A DNA stretch of 26,004 nt, taken from positions 1 through 26,004 of the forward strand of contig URUD01000041.1 of assembly GCA_900550935.1 (NCBI GenBank). Reading direction: 5' to 3'. Each line of letters starts with the position of its first letter. The stretch's first letter is position 1. Shown one piece after another: positions 1 through 7,439 of this stretch. A model generated the notes under the pieces. It made no database searches and was not told the DNA's origin. It saw nothing but the letters and a program-made list of their open reading frames with translations. The position numbers were made by a program, and so were the translations under genes. This stretch comes from an uncultured Roseburia sp. Its GTDB lineage: Bacteria > Bacillota > Clostridia > Lachnospirales > Lachnospiraceae.

Positions 1-2
1 AT

Positions 3-578
3 CTGATCAAAACCTATGGGCAGGAAGAATACGATTTCAGCCTCCGGGAGACACAGACCTATGAGATCATTGAGGATGTGGCGAAAATGAAAAGCGAGAT
101 CGGAATCCTGTTTCAGAACGACTTCAACGAAGCGGTGATCGGCAAGCTTTTAAAATCCCATGATCTGGAATTTCATCTGTTGTTTGTGGCAAAACCGCAT
201 GTGTTTATCAGCAGAAAGCATCCGCTTGCAGGGAAAGACGTGATCACAAATGAGGAGTTAGTGCAATATCCTTATCTTTCCTTTGAACAGGGCGAGCACA
301 ACTCGTTTTATTTTTCAGAAGAGATCTTTTCACCATCTGAGAGGAAGAAAAATATAAGGGTGAGAGACCGGGCAACGCTGTTTAACCTGCTGATCGGGTT
401 GAATGGTTATACCGTGTGCAGCGGTGTCATCGATAAAAAATTAAATGGAAAAGATATTATCGCGGTTCCGCTTGCGGACGAGAGCGAGATGCGGATCGGG
501 TATATCGTCCATAAAAAAGGAGTCTTAAGCAGACTGGGCAATACATACCTTGATGCGTTAAATAAATATTTGGAATAG
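3..578 (+). CDS. LysR-family transcriptional regulator, 5'-truncated by window edge
   Basis: The reading frame is open from the first bases of the window, so the DNA-binding N terminus lies outside it. The visible 192 residues match the effector-binding domain of LysR-type regulators: a segment reading EIGILF, then a strand with FVAKPHVFISRKHPLAGK (typical of the 'hpLa' turn in the family), a second lobe with GLNGYTVCSG, and a C-terminal YLDALNKYL helix. The protein is expected to bind a small co-inducer and control nearby promoters. It lies directly upstream of metE and metF in the same direction, separated by an intrinsic terminator and a separate metE promoter, so control of methionine genes (a MetR-like role) is a reasonable inference. 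The helix-turn-helix that would help confirm this is not visible. Confidence 0.85.
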   Translation: MIKTYGQEEYDFSLRETQTYEIIEDVAKMKSEIGILFQNDFNEAVIGKLLKSHDLEFHLLFVAKPHVFISRKHPLAGKDVITNEELVQYPYLSFEQGEHNSFYFSEEIFSPSERKKNIRVRDRATLFNLLIGLNGYTVCSGVIDKKLNGKDIIAVPLADESEMRIGYIVHKKGVLSRLGNTYLDALNKYLE

Positions 579-580
579 AA

Positions 581-621
581 AGGTTGTCTATAGTTTAAAA
601 CTATGGACAACCTGTTTTTTT
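581..621 (+). terminator. Intrinsic terminator after the LysR gene
   Basis: Complementary arms at 581-596 and 598-613 (AGGTTGTCTATAGTTT against AAACTATGGACAACCT, one G-U pair) form a long stem whose innermost pairs must open to make the loop. A run of seven T follows. It starts three bases after the LysR stop codon and separates that gene from metE. Confidence 0.85.
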
Positions 622-628
622 AGATATT

Positions 629-656
629 TTGCAATTTCATCCGGGAAAATTATAAT
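629..656 (+). promoter_or_regulatory. Sigma-A type promoter of metE
   Basis: TTGCAA at 629-634 and TATAAT at 651-656 are separated by 16 bases. Transcription would start near 663, leaving a leader of about 37 bases before the metE start at 700. The leader is too short for an S-box or other methionine riboswitch, which fits control by a DNA-binding regulator such as the LysR protein next door. Confidence 0.65.
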
Positions 657-699
657 GAGAACAACAAAAATGAGAAGGATAATTTTCAGGAGGATAGGA

Positions 700-2970
700 A
701 TGAAAACAGCAGTGATCGGGTTTCCAAGGATTGGCACATTAAGAGAGTTAAAATTTGCTTCGGAAAAATATTTTAGGAAAGAGATCGGTGCAGAAGAACT
801 GTTGCAGACAGCAGGAACATTGAAAAAAACACACTGGAAGACACAGGAGGCAGCAGGGATCGACTATATTTCCAGCAATGACTTTTCTTTTTACGACATG
901 GTGCTCGATACGGCAGCACTGTTAAATATCGTTCCAAAGCGATACAGAGAATTAAATCTGCCGGAGCTTGATACTTATTTTGCAATGGCACGCGGCTACC
1001 AGGGCGCATCGGGAGATGTCAAAGCACTGGCAATGAAAAAATGGTTCAATACAAACTATCATTATATTGTGCCGGAGGTAGAAGACGATACCAGGATAAC
1101 ACTTGCAGGGGACAAGCTGTGGAAGGAATACGAAGAGGCAAAGGCACTTGGCATCGGGACAAAGCCGATTGTGACCGGTGCCTATACGATGTTAAAGCTG
1201 TGCCGCTATACCGGGGAAAAGACAGCGGAAGATTTTGTGGATGCGGTAATGGGGGCATATCGTGCACTGATCCAAAAGAGTGAGGAAAAGCAGATCGCAT
1301 GGCTGCAATTTGACGAGCCGGCACTGGTGTGCGATATGACAGAGGAAGACGTGAAGCTATTTCACCAGATCTATGATGCACTTCTCCCGGAGGCGAAGCA
1401 GTGTAAGATCTTATTGCAGACCTATTTTGGGGATGTGAGGGATATTTATCCGGATCTCATAAAAATGCCGTTTTCCGGGATCGGACTGGACTTTATCGAG
1501 GGCAAAGAAACGGCTCCCCTGATCAAAAAATACGGTTTCCCGAAAGAGAAAGTATTATTTGCAGGTCTGGTCAACGGAAAAAATATCTGGAAGAATCATT
1601 ATGAGAAGACGTTGGCGGTCCTTGATGAATTGAAGAAAGATGGAATACAGGTTGTGTTATCGACATCCTGCTCTTTACTGCATGTTCCTTATACGTTAAA
1701 ACATGAGAAAAAGCTTTCGCAGGAATATCTGTCTTATTTTGCCTTTGCAGAGGAAAAACTGGCAGAGTTAAAGGAGCTTGGAGAACTGGCAGAGCAGCAG
1801 GATTACACTGCTGATCCTGTTTATCAGAAGAACTGGGAATTTTTTGCCAAGGACAGAAACTGCAAAAATAAAAATGTTACAACACGTCTTTCACAGGTAA
1901 CGCAAGACCATTACACCAGACTGCCGAAGCGCAGCGAGCGGCAGAAACTGCAGAAAAAAGAACTTGGCTTGCCGGAGTTCCCAACGACTACGATCGGTTC
2001 TTTCCCACAGACCAAAGAAGTAAAAGCGAAACGTGCTGCATTTCGTAAAGGGGAGATCACGGAGCAGGAGTATATCGCATTTACGCAGGAGAAGATCGCA
2101 GAGTGTATCCGGTGGCAGGAAGAGATCGGGCTGGATGTATTAGTGCATGGGGAATATGAGCGGAACGACATGGTCGAGTATTTCGGAGAGGCATTGGGAG
2201 GTTTCCTGTTTACAGAGAAAGCGTGGGTGCAGTCCTATGGTACAAGATGCGTAAAACCACCGGTTATCTGGGGCGATGTTTGCCGTGAAAAGCCGATCAC
2301 AGTTTCCTGGTCTGTCTATGCGCAGTCAAAGACAGAAAAGCTGATGAAAGGAATGTTGACCGGACCGGTTACCATTTTAAACTGGTCTTTCCCACGAGAG
2401 GATATCTCCATAAGGGAATCAATATCGCAGATCGCACTGGCGATCCGGGATGAGGTACTGGATCTGGAAGCAAATGGCATTAAGGTCATTCAGATCGATG
2501 AGGCTGCGTTAAGAGAAAAACTGCCGCTCCGTAAATCTGACTGGGATACGGAATATCTTGATTTTGCAATTCCGGCATTTCGCCTGACACACAGCGGTGT
2601 GAAACCGGAAACACAGATCCACACGCATATGTGCTACAGCGAATTTACAGATATCATTCCGGCAATCGATGATATGGATGCGGATGTTATCACATTTGAG
2701 GCATCACGCTCGGATTTACAGATCTTAGATTCGCTGCGGGAGCATCATTTTGAGACAGAGGTCGGGCCGGGTGTATATGATATCCATTCTCCGCGTGTGC
2801 CGTCGGTAGAGGAAATTGTGAAAGCCTTACAGATCATGCTGACCAAAATCGACCGGGAAAAATTATGGGTAAACCCGGACTGTGGACTAAAGACAAGAGG
2901 CATGACGGAAACGGATGCAAGCCTTCGAAACATGGTAAAGGCGGCAGAGGAGATTCGAAAACAGGGGTAA
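700..2970 (+). CDS. metE: Cobalamin-independent methionine synthase MetE
   Basis: This enzyme transfers the methyl group from 5-methyltetrahydropteroyl-polyglutamate to homocysteine to give methionine, without B12, in the cytosol. The 756 residues match the family length. The N-terminal half (about 1-390) is the duplicated non-catalytic barrel beginning MKTAVIGFPRIG. The C-terminal catalytic barrel begins near TTTIGSFPQTKEVKAKR and carries HGEYERNDMVEYFGE. The zinc ligands are present as His643 and Cys645 (HTHMC), Glu667 (FEASRSD) and Cys728 (NPDCG). Two residues must be subtracted to reach the E. coli numbering. An in-frame ATG at 655 exists but overlaps the -10 box. ATG 700 has CAGGAGG about seven bases ahead and starts with the conserved sequence, so 700 is chosen. 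metF follows after 19 bases, so the two are probably one operon supplying the methyl donor and using it. Confidence 0.97.
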   Translation: MKTAVIGFPRIGTLRELKFASEKYFRKEIGAEELLQTAGTLKKTHWKTQEAAGIDYISSNDFSFYDMVLDTAALLNIVPKRYRELNLPELDTYFAMARGYQGASGDVKALAMKKWFNTNYHYIVPEVEDDTRITLAGDKLWKEYEEAKALGIGTKPIVTGAYTMLKLCRYTGEKTAEDFVDAVMGAYRALIQKSEEKQIAWLQFDEPALVCDMTEEDVKLFHQIYDALLPEAKQCKILLQTYFGDVRDIYPDLIKMPFSGIGLDFIEGKETAPLIKKYGFPKEKVLFAGLVNGKNIWKNHYEKTLAVLDELKKDGIQVVLSTSCSLLHVPYTLKHEKKLSQEYLSYFAFAEEKLAELKELGELAEQQDYTADPVYQKNWEFFAKDRNCKNKNVTTRLSQVTQDHYTRLPKRSERQKLQKKELGLPEFPTTTIGSFPQTKEVKAKRAAFRKGEITEQEYIAFTQEKIAECIRWQEEIGLDVLVHGEYERNDMVEYFGEALGGFLFTEKAWVQSYGTRCVKPPVIWGDVCREKPITVSWSVYAQSKTEKLMKGMLTGPVTILNWSFPREDISIRESISQIALAIRDEVLDLEANGIKVIQIDEAALREKLPLRKSDWDTEYLDFAIPAFRLTHSGVKPETQIHTHMCYSEFTDIIPAIDDMDADVITFEASRSDLQILDSLREHHFETEVGPGVYDIHSPRVPSVEEIVKALQIMLTKIDREKLWVNPDCGLKTRGMTETDASLRNMVKAAEEIRKQG

Positions 2971-2989
2971 TAAGGAGCGTACATTACGA

Positions 2990-3853
2990 ATGAAAATATC
3001 AGAGTTATCGAGAGAAAAAAAGAGTCTGTCCTTTGAGATCTTTCCGCCGAAAAAGGACAGTGACCTGCGAAATATTGATGCAACGCTGGAAGTGTTAAGC
3101 GGGCTAAAACCGGATTATATCAGTGTAACATTTGGTGCGGGCGGCAGTGCAAACTGTAACCGCACGATTGAACTGGCAAAAAAGATCAAGTATGAGTACC
3201 ACACGGAACCAGTGGTACATCTGACCTGCCTTCATTATGACAAGGCAGAAATTGACCAGTTTGCCAAAATATTAGAGAGCGAGGGCATCCAGAATATACT
3301 CGCTCTTCGCGGAGACCGCAATCCCAATATTGCGGAGAAAGAGGATTTTAAACATGCGTCAGACCTGATCGCATATTTGAAACCAAAAACAGATTTCTGC
3401 TTTCTGGGCGCATGCTACCCAGAATGTCATCCGGAGTCAAAGAATAAAATTGATGAAATGAAATATTTAAGGGAAAAAGTGGATGCAGGCGCGGATGTGC
3501 TGTTGTCGCAGTTGTTTTTTGACAACCGCCATTTCTTTGATTTCCATGAAGCCTGTAAGATCGCAGGGATTGATGTCCCGGTGATCCCGGGGATCATGCC
3601 GGTCATTAATGCCGCCCAGATCAAGAGAATGGTAACGATGTGCGGAGCCAGTTTCCCGGAGCGTTTTCAGAAGATCATTAACAAATATGAAGATAAGAAA
3701 GAGGCACTGTTTGATGCCGGGATGTCCTACGCGCTCAGTCAGATCATTGATCTGCTGGTGAGTGATATTGATGGAATCCATTTGTATACCATGAATAATC
3801 CGAAGGTGGCGCGGAAGATATGCGAGGGGATCCAGAATATAATAAATGTGTGA
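2990..3853 (+). CDS. metF: Methylenetetrahydrofolate reductase MetF
   Basis: The protein reduces 5,10-methylenetetrahydrofolate to 5-methyltetrahydrofolate with FAD, feeding MetE just upstream. The 287 residues form the single catalytic barrel usual in bacteria, with no C-terminal regulatory domain. Visible family segments are SFEIFPPKK near residue 15 (catalytic Glu), VTFGAGGS, ILALRGDRNP near 103 (the Asp that contacts the folate and flavin), QLFFDNRHFFDF and PVIPGIMPV. The ATG follows AAGGAG at some distance (about 13 bases), and the intergenic gap to metE is 19 bases with no terminator. The gene ends ahead of a repeat region and a strong hairpin terminator. Confidence 0.96.
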   Translation: MKISELSREKKSLSFEIFPPKKDSDLRNIDATLEVLSGLKPDYISVTFGAGGSANCNRTIELAKKIKYEYHTEPVVHLTCLHYDKAEIDQFAKILESEGIQNILALRGDRNPNIAEKEDFKHASDLIAYLKPKTDFCFLGACYPECHPESKNKIDEMKYLREKVDAGADVLLSQLFFDNRHFFDFHEACKIAGIDVPVIPGIMPVINAAQIKRMVTMCGASFPERFQKIINKYEDKKEALFDAGMSYALSQIIDLLVSDIDGIHLYTMNNPKVARKICEGIQNIINV

Positions 3854-3869
3854 GGGGGATGAGGCGGTG

Positions 3870-3933
3870 GTAAGCCATGCCATTCGGACTACACTGCGTT
3901 ACGTCCTCATGAACGGCTGCCGCCGTATAAAAA
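3870..3933 (+). repeat. Direct repeat copy 1 (64 bp, 97-bp period)
   Basis: This copy matches 3967-4030 at all but one position (C3920 against T4017). It opens with GTAAGCCATGCC and ends with CGCCGTATAAAAA. Inside it, CCATTCGGAC and GTCCTCATGAACGG can pair as an imperfect hairpin (one A-C mismatch and a four-base bulge) around TACACTGCGTTAC. It begins 16 bases after the metF stop. I see no protein-coding sense in it. Confidence 0.85.
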
Positions 3934-3966
3934 AGCTACAAGCCGAGCCATGGAGGGCTGTCGCTA

Positions 3967-4030
3967 GTAAGCCATGCCATTCGGACTACACTGCGTTACG
4001 TCCTCATGAACGGCTGTCGCCGTATAAAAA
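3967..4030 (+). repeat. Direct repeat copy 2 (64 bp)
   Basis: This is the second copy of the 64-bp unit, separated from the first by a 33-bp spacer that itself contains related pieces (ACAAGCCGAGCCATGG and GGGCTGTCGC). The motif AAGCCATGC at the start of each copy (3872-3880 and 3969-3977) recurs in inverted orientation as GCATGGCTT at 4086-4094. The two copies and the terminator between metF and rubrerythrin are therefore bracketed by an inverted pair. It could be a small dispersed intergenic element of the host genome; only a genome search could tell. Confidence 0.85.
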
Positions 4031-4085
4031 TGCAATAATAAACGCTCCTGCAAGTAAACTCGCGGAGCGTTATTATCACATTTTT
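4026..4085. terminator. Bidirectional terminator between metF and rubrerythrin
   Basis: The inner arms are ATAATAAACGCTCC (4035-4048) and GGAGCGTTATTAT (4064-4076), with one unpaired A. The outer arms are AAAAATG (4026-4032) and CATTTTT (4079-4085). The A-run on one side and T-run on the other make it usable by both converging transcripts. Confidence 0.85.
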
Positions 4086-4099
4086 GCATGGCTTGTATC

Positions 4100-4642
4100 T
4101 TAACCAAAGTATCTCTTTAATAAGCCCTCAAATGCTTTTCCGTGTCTTGCCTCATCACGAGCCATCTCATGTACGGTGTCATGGATCGCATCAAGGTTTG
4201 CAGCTTTGGCTCTCTTTGCAAGATCTACTTTTCCTGCGGTTGCGCCGTTTTCTGCATCAACTCTCATTTCAAGGTTTTTCTTTGTACTGTCTGTTACGAC
4301 TTCACCAAGCAGTTCTGCGAATTTTGCAGCGTGTTCTGCCTCTTCCCATGCAGCTTTCTCATAGTAGGAACCAACTTCCGGATATCCTTCACGATAAGCA
4401 ACACGTGCCATTGCAAGATACATACCAACCTCTGAGCATTCGCCCTCAAAGTTTGCTCTTAAATCTGAAACGATGTCCTCGTTCACACCTTTTGCAACAC
4501 CTACTACGTGCTCTGCAGCCCATGTTCTGTCTCCATCCTGAAGTTTGAATTTCTCTGCCGGTGCTTTACATACTGGGCAGATTTCCGGAGCTGCCTCTCC
4601 CTCGTAAACATAACCACATACTGTACATACATACTTTGCCAT
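4100..4642 (-). CDS. Reverse rubrerythrin (N-terminal rubredoxin domain), peroxide reductase
   Basis: The protein reduces hydrogen peroxide and oxygen in anaerobes, using electrons passed through its rubredoxin iron. The domain order is the reverse of classical rubrerythrin. A rubredoxin-like Fe(Cys)4 site comes first (Cys6, Cys9 in CTVCGY and Cys22, Cys25 in CPVCKAP). A ferritin-like four-helix di-iron domain follows (about 45-180), with Glu and His ligands visible in NFEGECSE (about 65-71), WEEAEHAAKF (about 99-108) and EMARDEARH (159-167). The 180 residues match the reverse rubrerythrins known from clostridia. AAGGAG precedes the ATG. It has its own promoter with a palindrome at the start site and lies downstream of perR, which supports peroxide-induced expression. 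Confidence in the family is high; the symbol is left empty because naming varies. Confidence 0.95.
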   Translation of the reverse strand: MAKYVCTVCGYVYEGEAAPEICPVCKAPAEKFKLQDGDRTWAAEHVVGVAKGVNEDIVSDLRANFEGECSEVGMYLAMARVAYREGYPEVGSYYEKAAWEEAEHAAKFAELLGEVVTDSTKKNLEMRVDAENGATAGKVDLAKRAKAANLDAIHDTVHEMARDEARHGKAFEGLLKRYFG

Positions 4643-4691
4643 AATTTTATTCTCCTTTTCTTAAAAAATTGTGTGCTCTTAAAATTGAAAT

Positions 4692-4734
4692 AGTAACTAT
4701 TACTGATTTTAAACTTTAATTATGAATTTGTCAA
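4692..4734 (-). promoter_or_regulatory. Promoter and likely PerR operator of rubrerythrin
   Basis: On the minus strand, TTGACA (4729-4734) and TAAAAT (4706-4711) are 17 bases apart. Immediately downstream, at the expected start site, lies the inverted repeat AGTAA-CTA-TTACT (4692-4704). A repressor bound there would block initiation. The half-site resembles the one in the perR promoter (AGTAATA in both). Binding by PerR is inferred. Confidence 0.65.
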
Positions 4735-4771
4735 TCAGTTTTTTGAATGTTTTTCAAAAAATTTCGTCCTC

Positions 4772-5164
4772 TTAGTCTGCCCCAAAAGTCTTTTTGCAAT
4801 CCGGACATTTTCCATAAAAATAAATCAGGTGTCCTTCAATCTCACCGTCAAAATTTTGACTGGCGAGAACATTGATATGGTCAAGTCCGGTAACATCCAG
4901 ATCCAGTACACTGCCGCATTGATTGCAGATGAAATGGTAGTGTGGAGCCGGATTCCCGTCAAAACGGTCAGGTCCGATCCCGGTGGAGAGTTTTTGGATC
5001 TCACCGATTTCAGAAAGCAGTGACAGATTGCGGTAAACGGTACCGAGACTGATATTCAGAAATTCTTTTTTTACATTCAGATAAACGGTTTCTGCTGTGG
5101 GATGGTCATACCGGGTCATGAGAAAACTCTTGATGGCATCCCGTTGTTTACTGTTTTTTAGCAT
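4772..5164 (-). CDS. perR: Fur-family peroxide-sensing repressor, PerR type
   Basis: This is a 130-residue winged-helix metalloregulator. The structural zinc site is Cys80, Cys83, Cys120 and Cys123. The five ligands of the regulatory metal of Bacillus PerR (H37, D85, H91, H93, D104) align in exact spacing with His21, Asp69, His75, His77 and Asp88. The last Asp, rather than Glu, is the feature that marks peroxide-sensing PerR against iron-sensing Fur. The DNA-recognition segment is SLGTVYRNLSLL. An upstream ATG at 5233 would add 23 hydrophobic residues, but it overlaps the -35 box. ATG 5164 has AAAGGGA close by and fits the family. Its promoter carries a perfect palindrome, so it probably represses itself, and the reverse rubrerythrin downstream is a natural target. 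Confidence 0.9.
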   Translation of the reverse strand: MLKNSKQRDAIKSFLMTRYDHPTAETVYLNVKKEFLNISLGTVYRNLSLLSEIGEIQKLSTGIGPDRFDGNPAPHYHFICNQCGSVLDLDVTGLDHINVLASQNFDGEIEGHLIYFYGKCPDCKKTFGAD

Positions 5165-5177
5165 ATCGTCCCTTTCT

Positions 5178-5233
5178 GTAATAATAGGAATTATTACTAT
5201 AATAAATATAAAACAAAAACTGGGAAATGTCAA
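5178..5233 (-). promoter_or_regulatory. perR promoter with palindromic operator
   Basis: On the minus strand, TTGACA (5228-5233) and TATATT (5205-5210) are 17 bases apart. Right at the expected start lies a perfect inverted repeat GTAATAAT-AGGA-ATTATTAC (5178-5197). It is AT-rich like known Per boxes, though the arm spacing is not the classic 7-1-7, so autoregulation is inferred. Confidence 0.7.
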
Positions 5234-5323
5234 GCGCTATGATAATATTTTTCTTAATCGTTCTAATCCTTCCCCATCCGGAATACAAATAGAAGAAAGT
5301 AAATAGAAATGCAGGAGTATCCG

Positions 5324-6235
5324 ATGTCCGGGATGAAACGATTTGTTGCATATATCTATTCTTATGAAAATGGAGAAAAGAACGAAAATATAGGATTTGC
5401 CAAAATGGAGCTGCGTGCAAAAGAGGGAAGAATGGAGATCCATATACGGGGAGCCGCCCCAGTGCAAAAAGGGGTAAAAGTCAACCTGTTCATCCGTGAG
5501 CAGGGGGAGATCGTGGCAATTCCATTAGGTGAGATGCCAATGCAGGGGGGACGAGGCGATTTCCTGACGGCATTTGAACTTGAAAATGTAATGGGAACAG
5601 AATTAAATTTCCGGGCGATGGAGGGGATCCTTCTGTTAGCCGGGGATGGCAGTATCTTTATGAGCAGGTGGAAAGAGGGCGAGCCATTCCGGGTCATGCC
5701 GGAACAGATCCGTTTCTGGGAGAAAAAACATGTGACAGAGGAGTTGGACACAAGGCAGGAGACCACACCAACCATCGAGGCAACCCAGCCACAGACCGCA
5801 CAGCCACCCGAATCCGCCCAATTACAGCAGCAAGACCATCCACAGGAGACGGTCAGTGCCACCGAGCTTCCGGTGCGGAATATTTATCCGCAGTGCGACT
5901 GGGAGACGTGCTGGGAGTTTTTACTGGCAAATCATGAGCACTTTGCATTTTACAAAGAGGGAGAGATCACCTGCGTTAAGATCGAGCTGAAACATATCCG
6001 GGAGCTGCCACGCCGTTACTGGTATCTGGGAAATAACAGCTTTTTGCTGCATGGATTTTTTAATTATCGTTATCTGGTGGTGGGAAAAATGGAAGAAAGT
6101 ACCTGGTTTATCGGAGTACCTGGTATTTATCAGGCGCAGGAGCGCGTGATGGCGACCATTTTCGGTTTTCCGGAATTTATGCCGGAGCCGGTGGAAAACC
6201 AGTTTGGATACTGGTACCGGATCGTGGAAGAGTAG
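5324..6235 (+). CDS. Uncharacterised protein, DUF6128-like, with Pro/Gln-rich linker
   Basis: The function is unknown. I recall a Lachnospiraceae family (DUF6128) with the same opening (MSGMKRFVAYIYSYENGEK), but this is from memory. The 303 residues split into an N-terminal all-beta-looking domain (about 1-135), a low-complexity Thr/Gln/Pro linker (about 140-190) and a C-terminal domain (about 190-303) rich in Trp, Tyr and Phe (CDWETCWEFLL, RRYWYLGNNSFLLHGFFNYRYLVVG, NQFGYWYRIVEE). There is no signal peptide or membrane segment. An ATG at 5309 is in frame, but CAGGAG at 5312-5317 lies inside that extension and sits six bases before ATG 5324, so 5324 is the likely start. It converges with the acetyltransferase, leaving only three bases between the stop codons and no terminator. 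Confidence 0.75.
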   Translation: MSGMKRFVAYIYSYENGEKNENIGFAKMELRAKEGRMEIHIRGAAPVQKGVKVNLFIREQGEIVAIPLGEMPMQGGRGDFLTAFELENVMGTELNFRAMEGILLLAGDGSIFMSRWKEGEPFRVMPEQIRFWEKKHVTEELDTRQETTPTIEATQPQTAQPPESAQLQQQDHPQETVSATELPVRNIYPQCDWETCWEFLLANHEHFAFYKEGEITCVKIELKHIRELPRRYWYLGNNSFLLHGFFNYRYLVVGKMEESTWFIGVPGIYQAQERVMATIFGFPEFMPEPVENQFGYWYRIVEE

Positions 6236-6238
6236 AAA

Positions 6239-6790
6239 TCAGGTGTCTGGGCGGATGAGGGCGTAGCGTATGTGATCGGTCCATTTCCCCTGAATGAGGA
6301 GGGATTTTTGTTCCATTCCCTCTTCAATAAAATGTAAACGTTCCAGCAGGTGGATGGATGATGTATTTTCCGGCATGACACGGGCAAACACGCGATGCAG
6401 ATCCAGTTCACCAAACGCGATCGCGCAGACTTCACAGAGAGCTTCGGTGGCATAGCCCTGATGCCAGAAAGCGGCATCGAATTTGTAACCGATCTCTGTG
6501 CAGGAATAGGGAATAGGCATAATATTATGAAGACAGACCGTGCCGATCATATGCGACGGGTCATGTTTGGAAAAAACATAAAAACGGATGCTCTGCTGTT
6601 TGAGAGCCAGTTTTAATTCACATTTTAAAACAGCCTGCTGATAATGCAGGGTATAAAAATTAACCGGGCGTGTTGCCTCATATTTTTCAAATGTCTCCCG
6701 GTTGCGAAGCTGAAATTCTAACAGGTCCCGCAAAAAATCCGTGGACGGGAGCCTTAAGATCAGACGATCTGTCGTATATTCGAAATTCAT
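6239..6790 (-). CDS. GNAT-family N-acetyltransferase, RimJ/RimL type
   Basis: The protein transfers acetyl from acetyl-CoA to an amine; the substrate is unknown. The 183 residues show the RimJ/RimL layout: YTTDRLILRLPSTD at the start, a central strand with MIGTVCLHNI, IGYKFDAAFWHQGYATEAL (the acetyl-CoA pyrophosphate loop, Q-G-x-A form, about residues 100-118), and ARVMPENTSSIHLLERLHF near the C terminus. An upstream start at 6823 is possible, but GAGGTG ends five bases before the ATG at 6790, and the conserved sequence begins just after it. It is divergent from tadA and converges with the DUF6128-like gene. Confidence 0.87.
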   Translation of the reverse strand: MNFEYTTDRLILRLPSTDFLRDLLEFQLRNRETFEKYEATRPVNFYTLHYQQAVLKCELKLALKQQSIRFYVFSKHDPSHMIGTVCLHNIMPIPYSCTEIGYKFDAAFWHQGYATEALCEVCAIAFGELDLHRVFARVMPENTSSIHLLERLHFIEEGMEQKSLLIQGKWTDHIRYALIRPDT

Positions 6791-6925
6791 CAGACACCTC
6801 ATTTCCGCGTGCTCGACAAACACTAAAATCTAGGTTACAATATGCAGTGATACTGACATTTGCGCGTGTTAAAGTGAATGCAGTGATCATAATAATCATA
6901 GTATAACATTTTGGAGAGACTGTCC

Positions 6926-7435
6926 ATGACGAAGGAAGAAAAATATATGAGGGCGGCGATCCGGGAGGCAAAAAAAGCGTATGCGCTGGATGAGGTGCCG
7001 ATCGGCTGCGTCATCGTGCAGCAGGATAAGATCATAGCCCGCGGGTATAATAGAAGAAATACGGAAGGAAACACGTTAGCACACGCAGAACTGACTGCGA
7101 TCAAAAAGGCGAGCAAAAAGACAGGGGACTGGCGTCTGGAGGACTGCACCATGTATGTCACGTTAGAGCCGTGCCAGATGTGCGCCGGGGCGATTGTCCA
7201 GAGCCGGATGCAAAAGGTGGTCATTGGAAGCATGAATCCGAAAGCGGGTTGTGCCGGTTCGGTATTAAACCTTCTGCAGATGGCACAATTTAATCATCAG
7301 GTAGAGATTGAAAAGGGGATTTTAGGAGAAGAATGTTCAACGATGCTTTCTACATTTTTCCGCGAACTGAGGGAAAAAAAGAAGGCAAAAGCCCCCGAAA
7401 CTATTGACAATACTACAGAAAATAAGCTATACTAA
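6926..7435 (+). CDS. tadA: tRNA-specific adenosine deaminase TadA
   Basis: The enzyme converts A34 to inosine in the anticodon wobble position, typically of tRNA-Arg(ACG). The 169 residues carry the zinc deaminase signature: His53-Ala-Glu55 (HAE, with Glu as proton shuttle) and Cys83-x-x-Cys86 in EPCQMCAGA. A TTG at 6911 is in frame, but GGAGAG at 6913-6918 sits seven bases before ATG 6926, which is preferred. The last 15 residues (about APETIDNTTENKLY) are coded by DNA that also holds the promoter of the SRP RNA gene. tadA next to the SRP RNA is a common Firmicute arrangement. Confidence 0.95.
   Translation: MTKEEKYMRAAIREAKKAYALDEVPIGCVIVQQDKIIARGYNRRNTEGNTLAHAELTAIKKASKKTGDWRLEDCTMYVTLEPCQMCAGAIVQSRMQKVVIGSMNPKAGCAGSVLNLLQMAQFNHQVEIEKGILGEECSTMLSTFFRELREKKKAKAPETIDNTTENKLY
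7404..7433 (+). promoter_or_regulatory. SRP RNA promoter inside the 3' end of tadA
   Basis: A consensus TTGACA (7404-7409) and TATACT (7428-7433) are 18 bases apart. The start site would be about 7440, just after the tadA stop codon and at the expected 5' end of the SRP RNA. Confidence 0.85.
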
Positions 7436-7439
7436 AGAC

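Noticed and set aside
655..699. Longer metE start at 655
   Set aside because: It overlaps the likely -10 box (651-656), has no ribosome site, and adds 15 residues not seen in MetE; ATG 700 has a good site and starts the conserved sequence.
579..700. S-box or other methionine riboswitch ahead of metE
   Set aside because: The predicted leader is about 37 bases, too short, and no conserved S-box helix is visible.
3846..4103. Coding frame across the tandem repeat
   Set aside because: It only exists because both repeat copies are open in that frame; it overlaps the terminator and shows no protein features.
4084..4548. Plus-strand frame of 154 codons opposite rubrerythrin
   Set aside because: It is fully antisense to a clear gene, has no ribosome site, and its composition (His, Leu, Gln rich) is that of a shadow frame.
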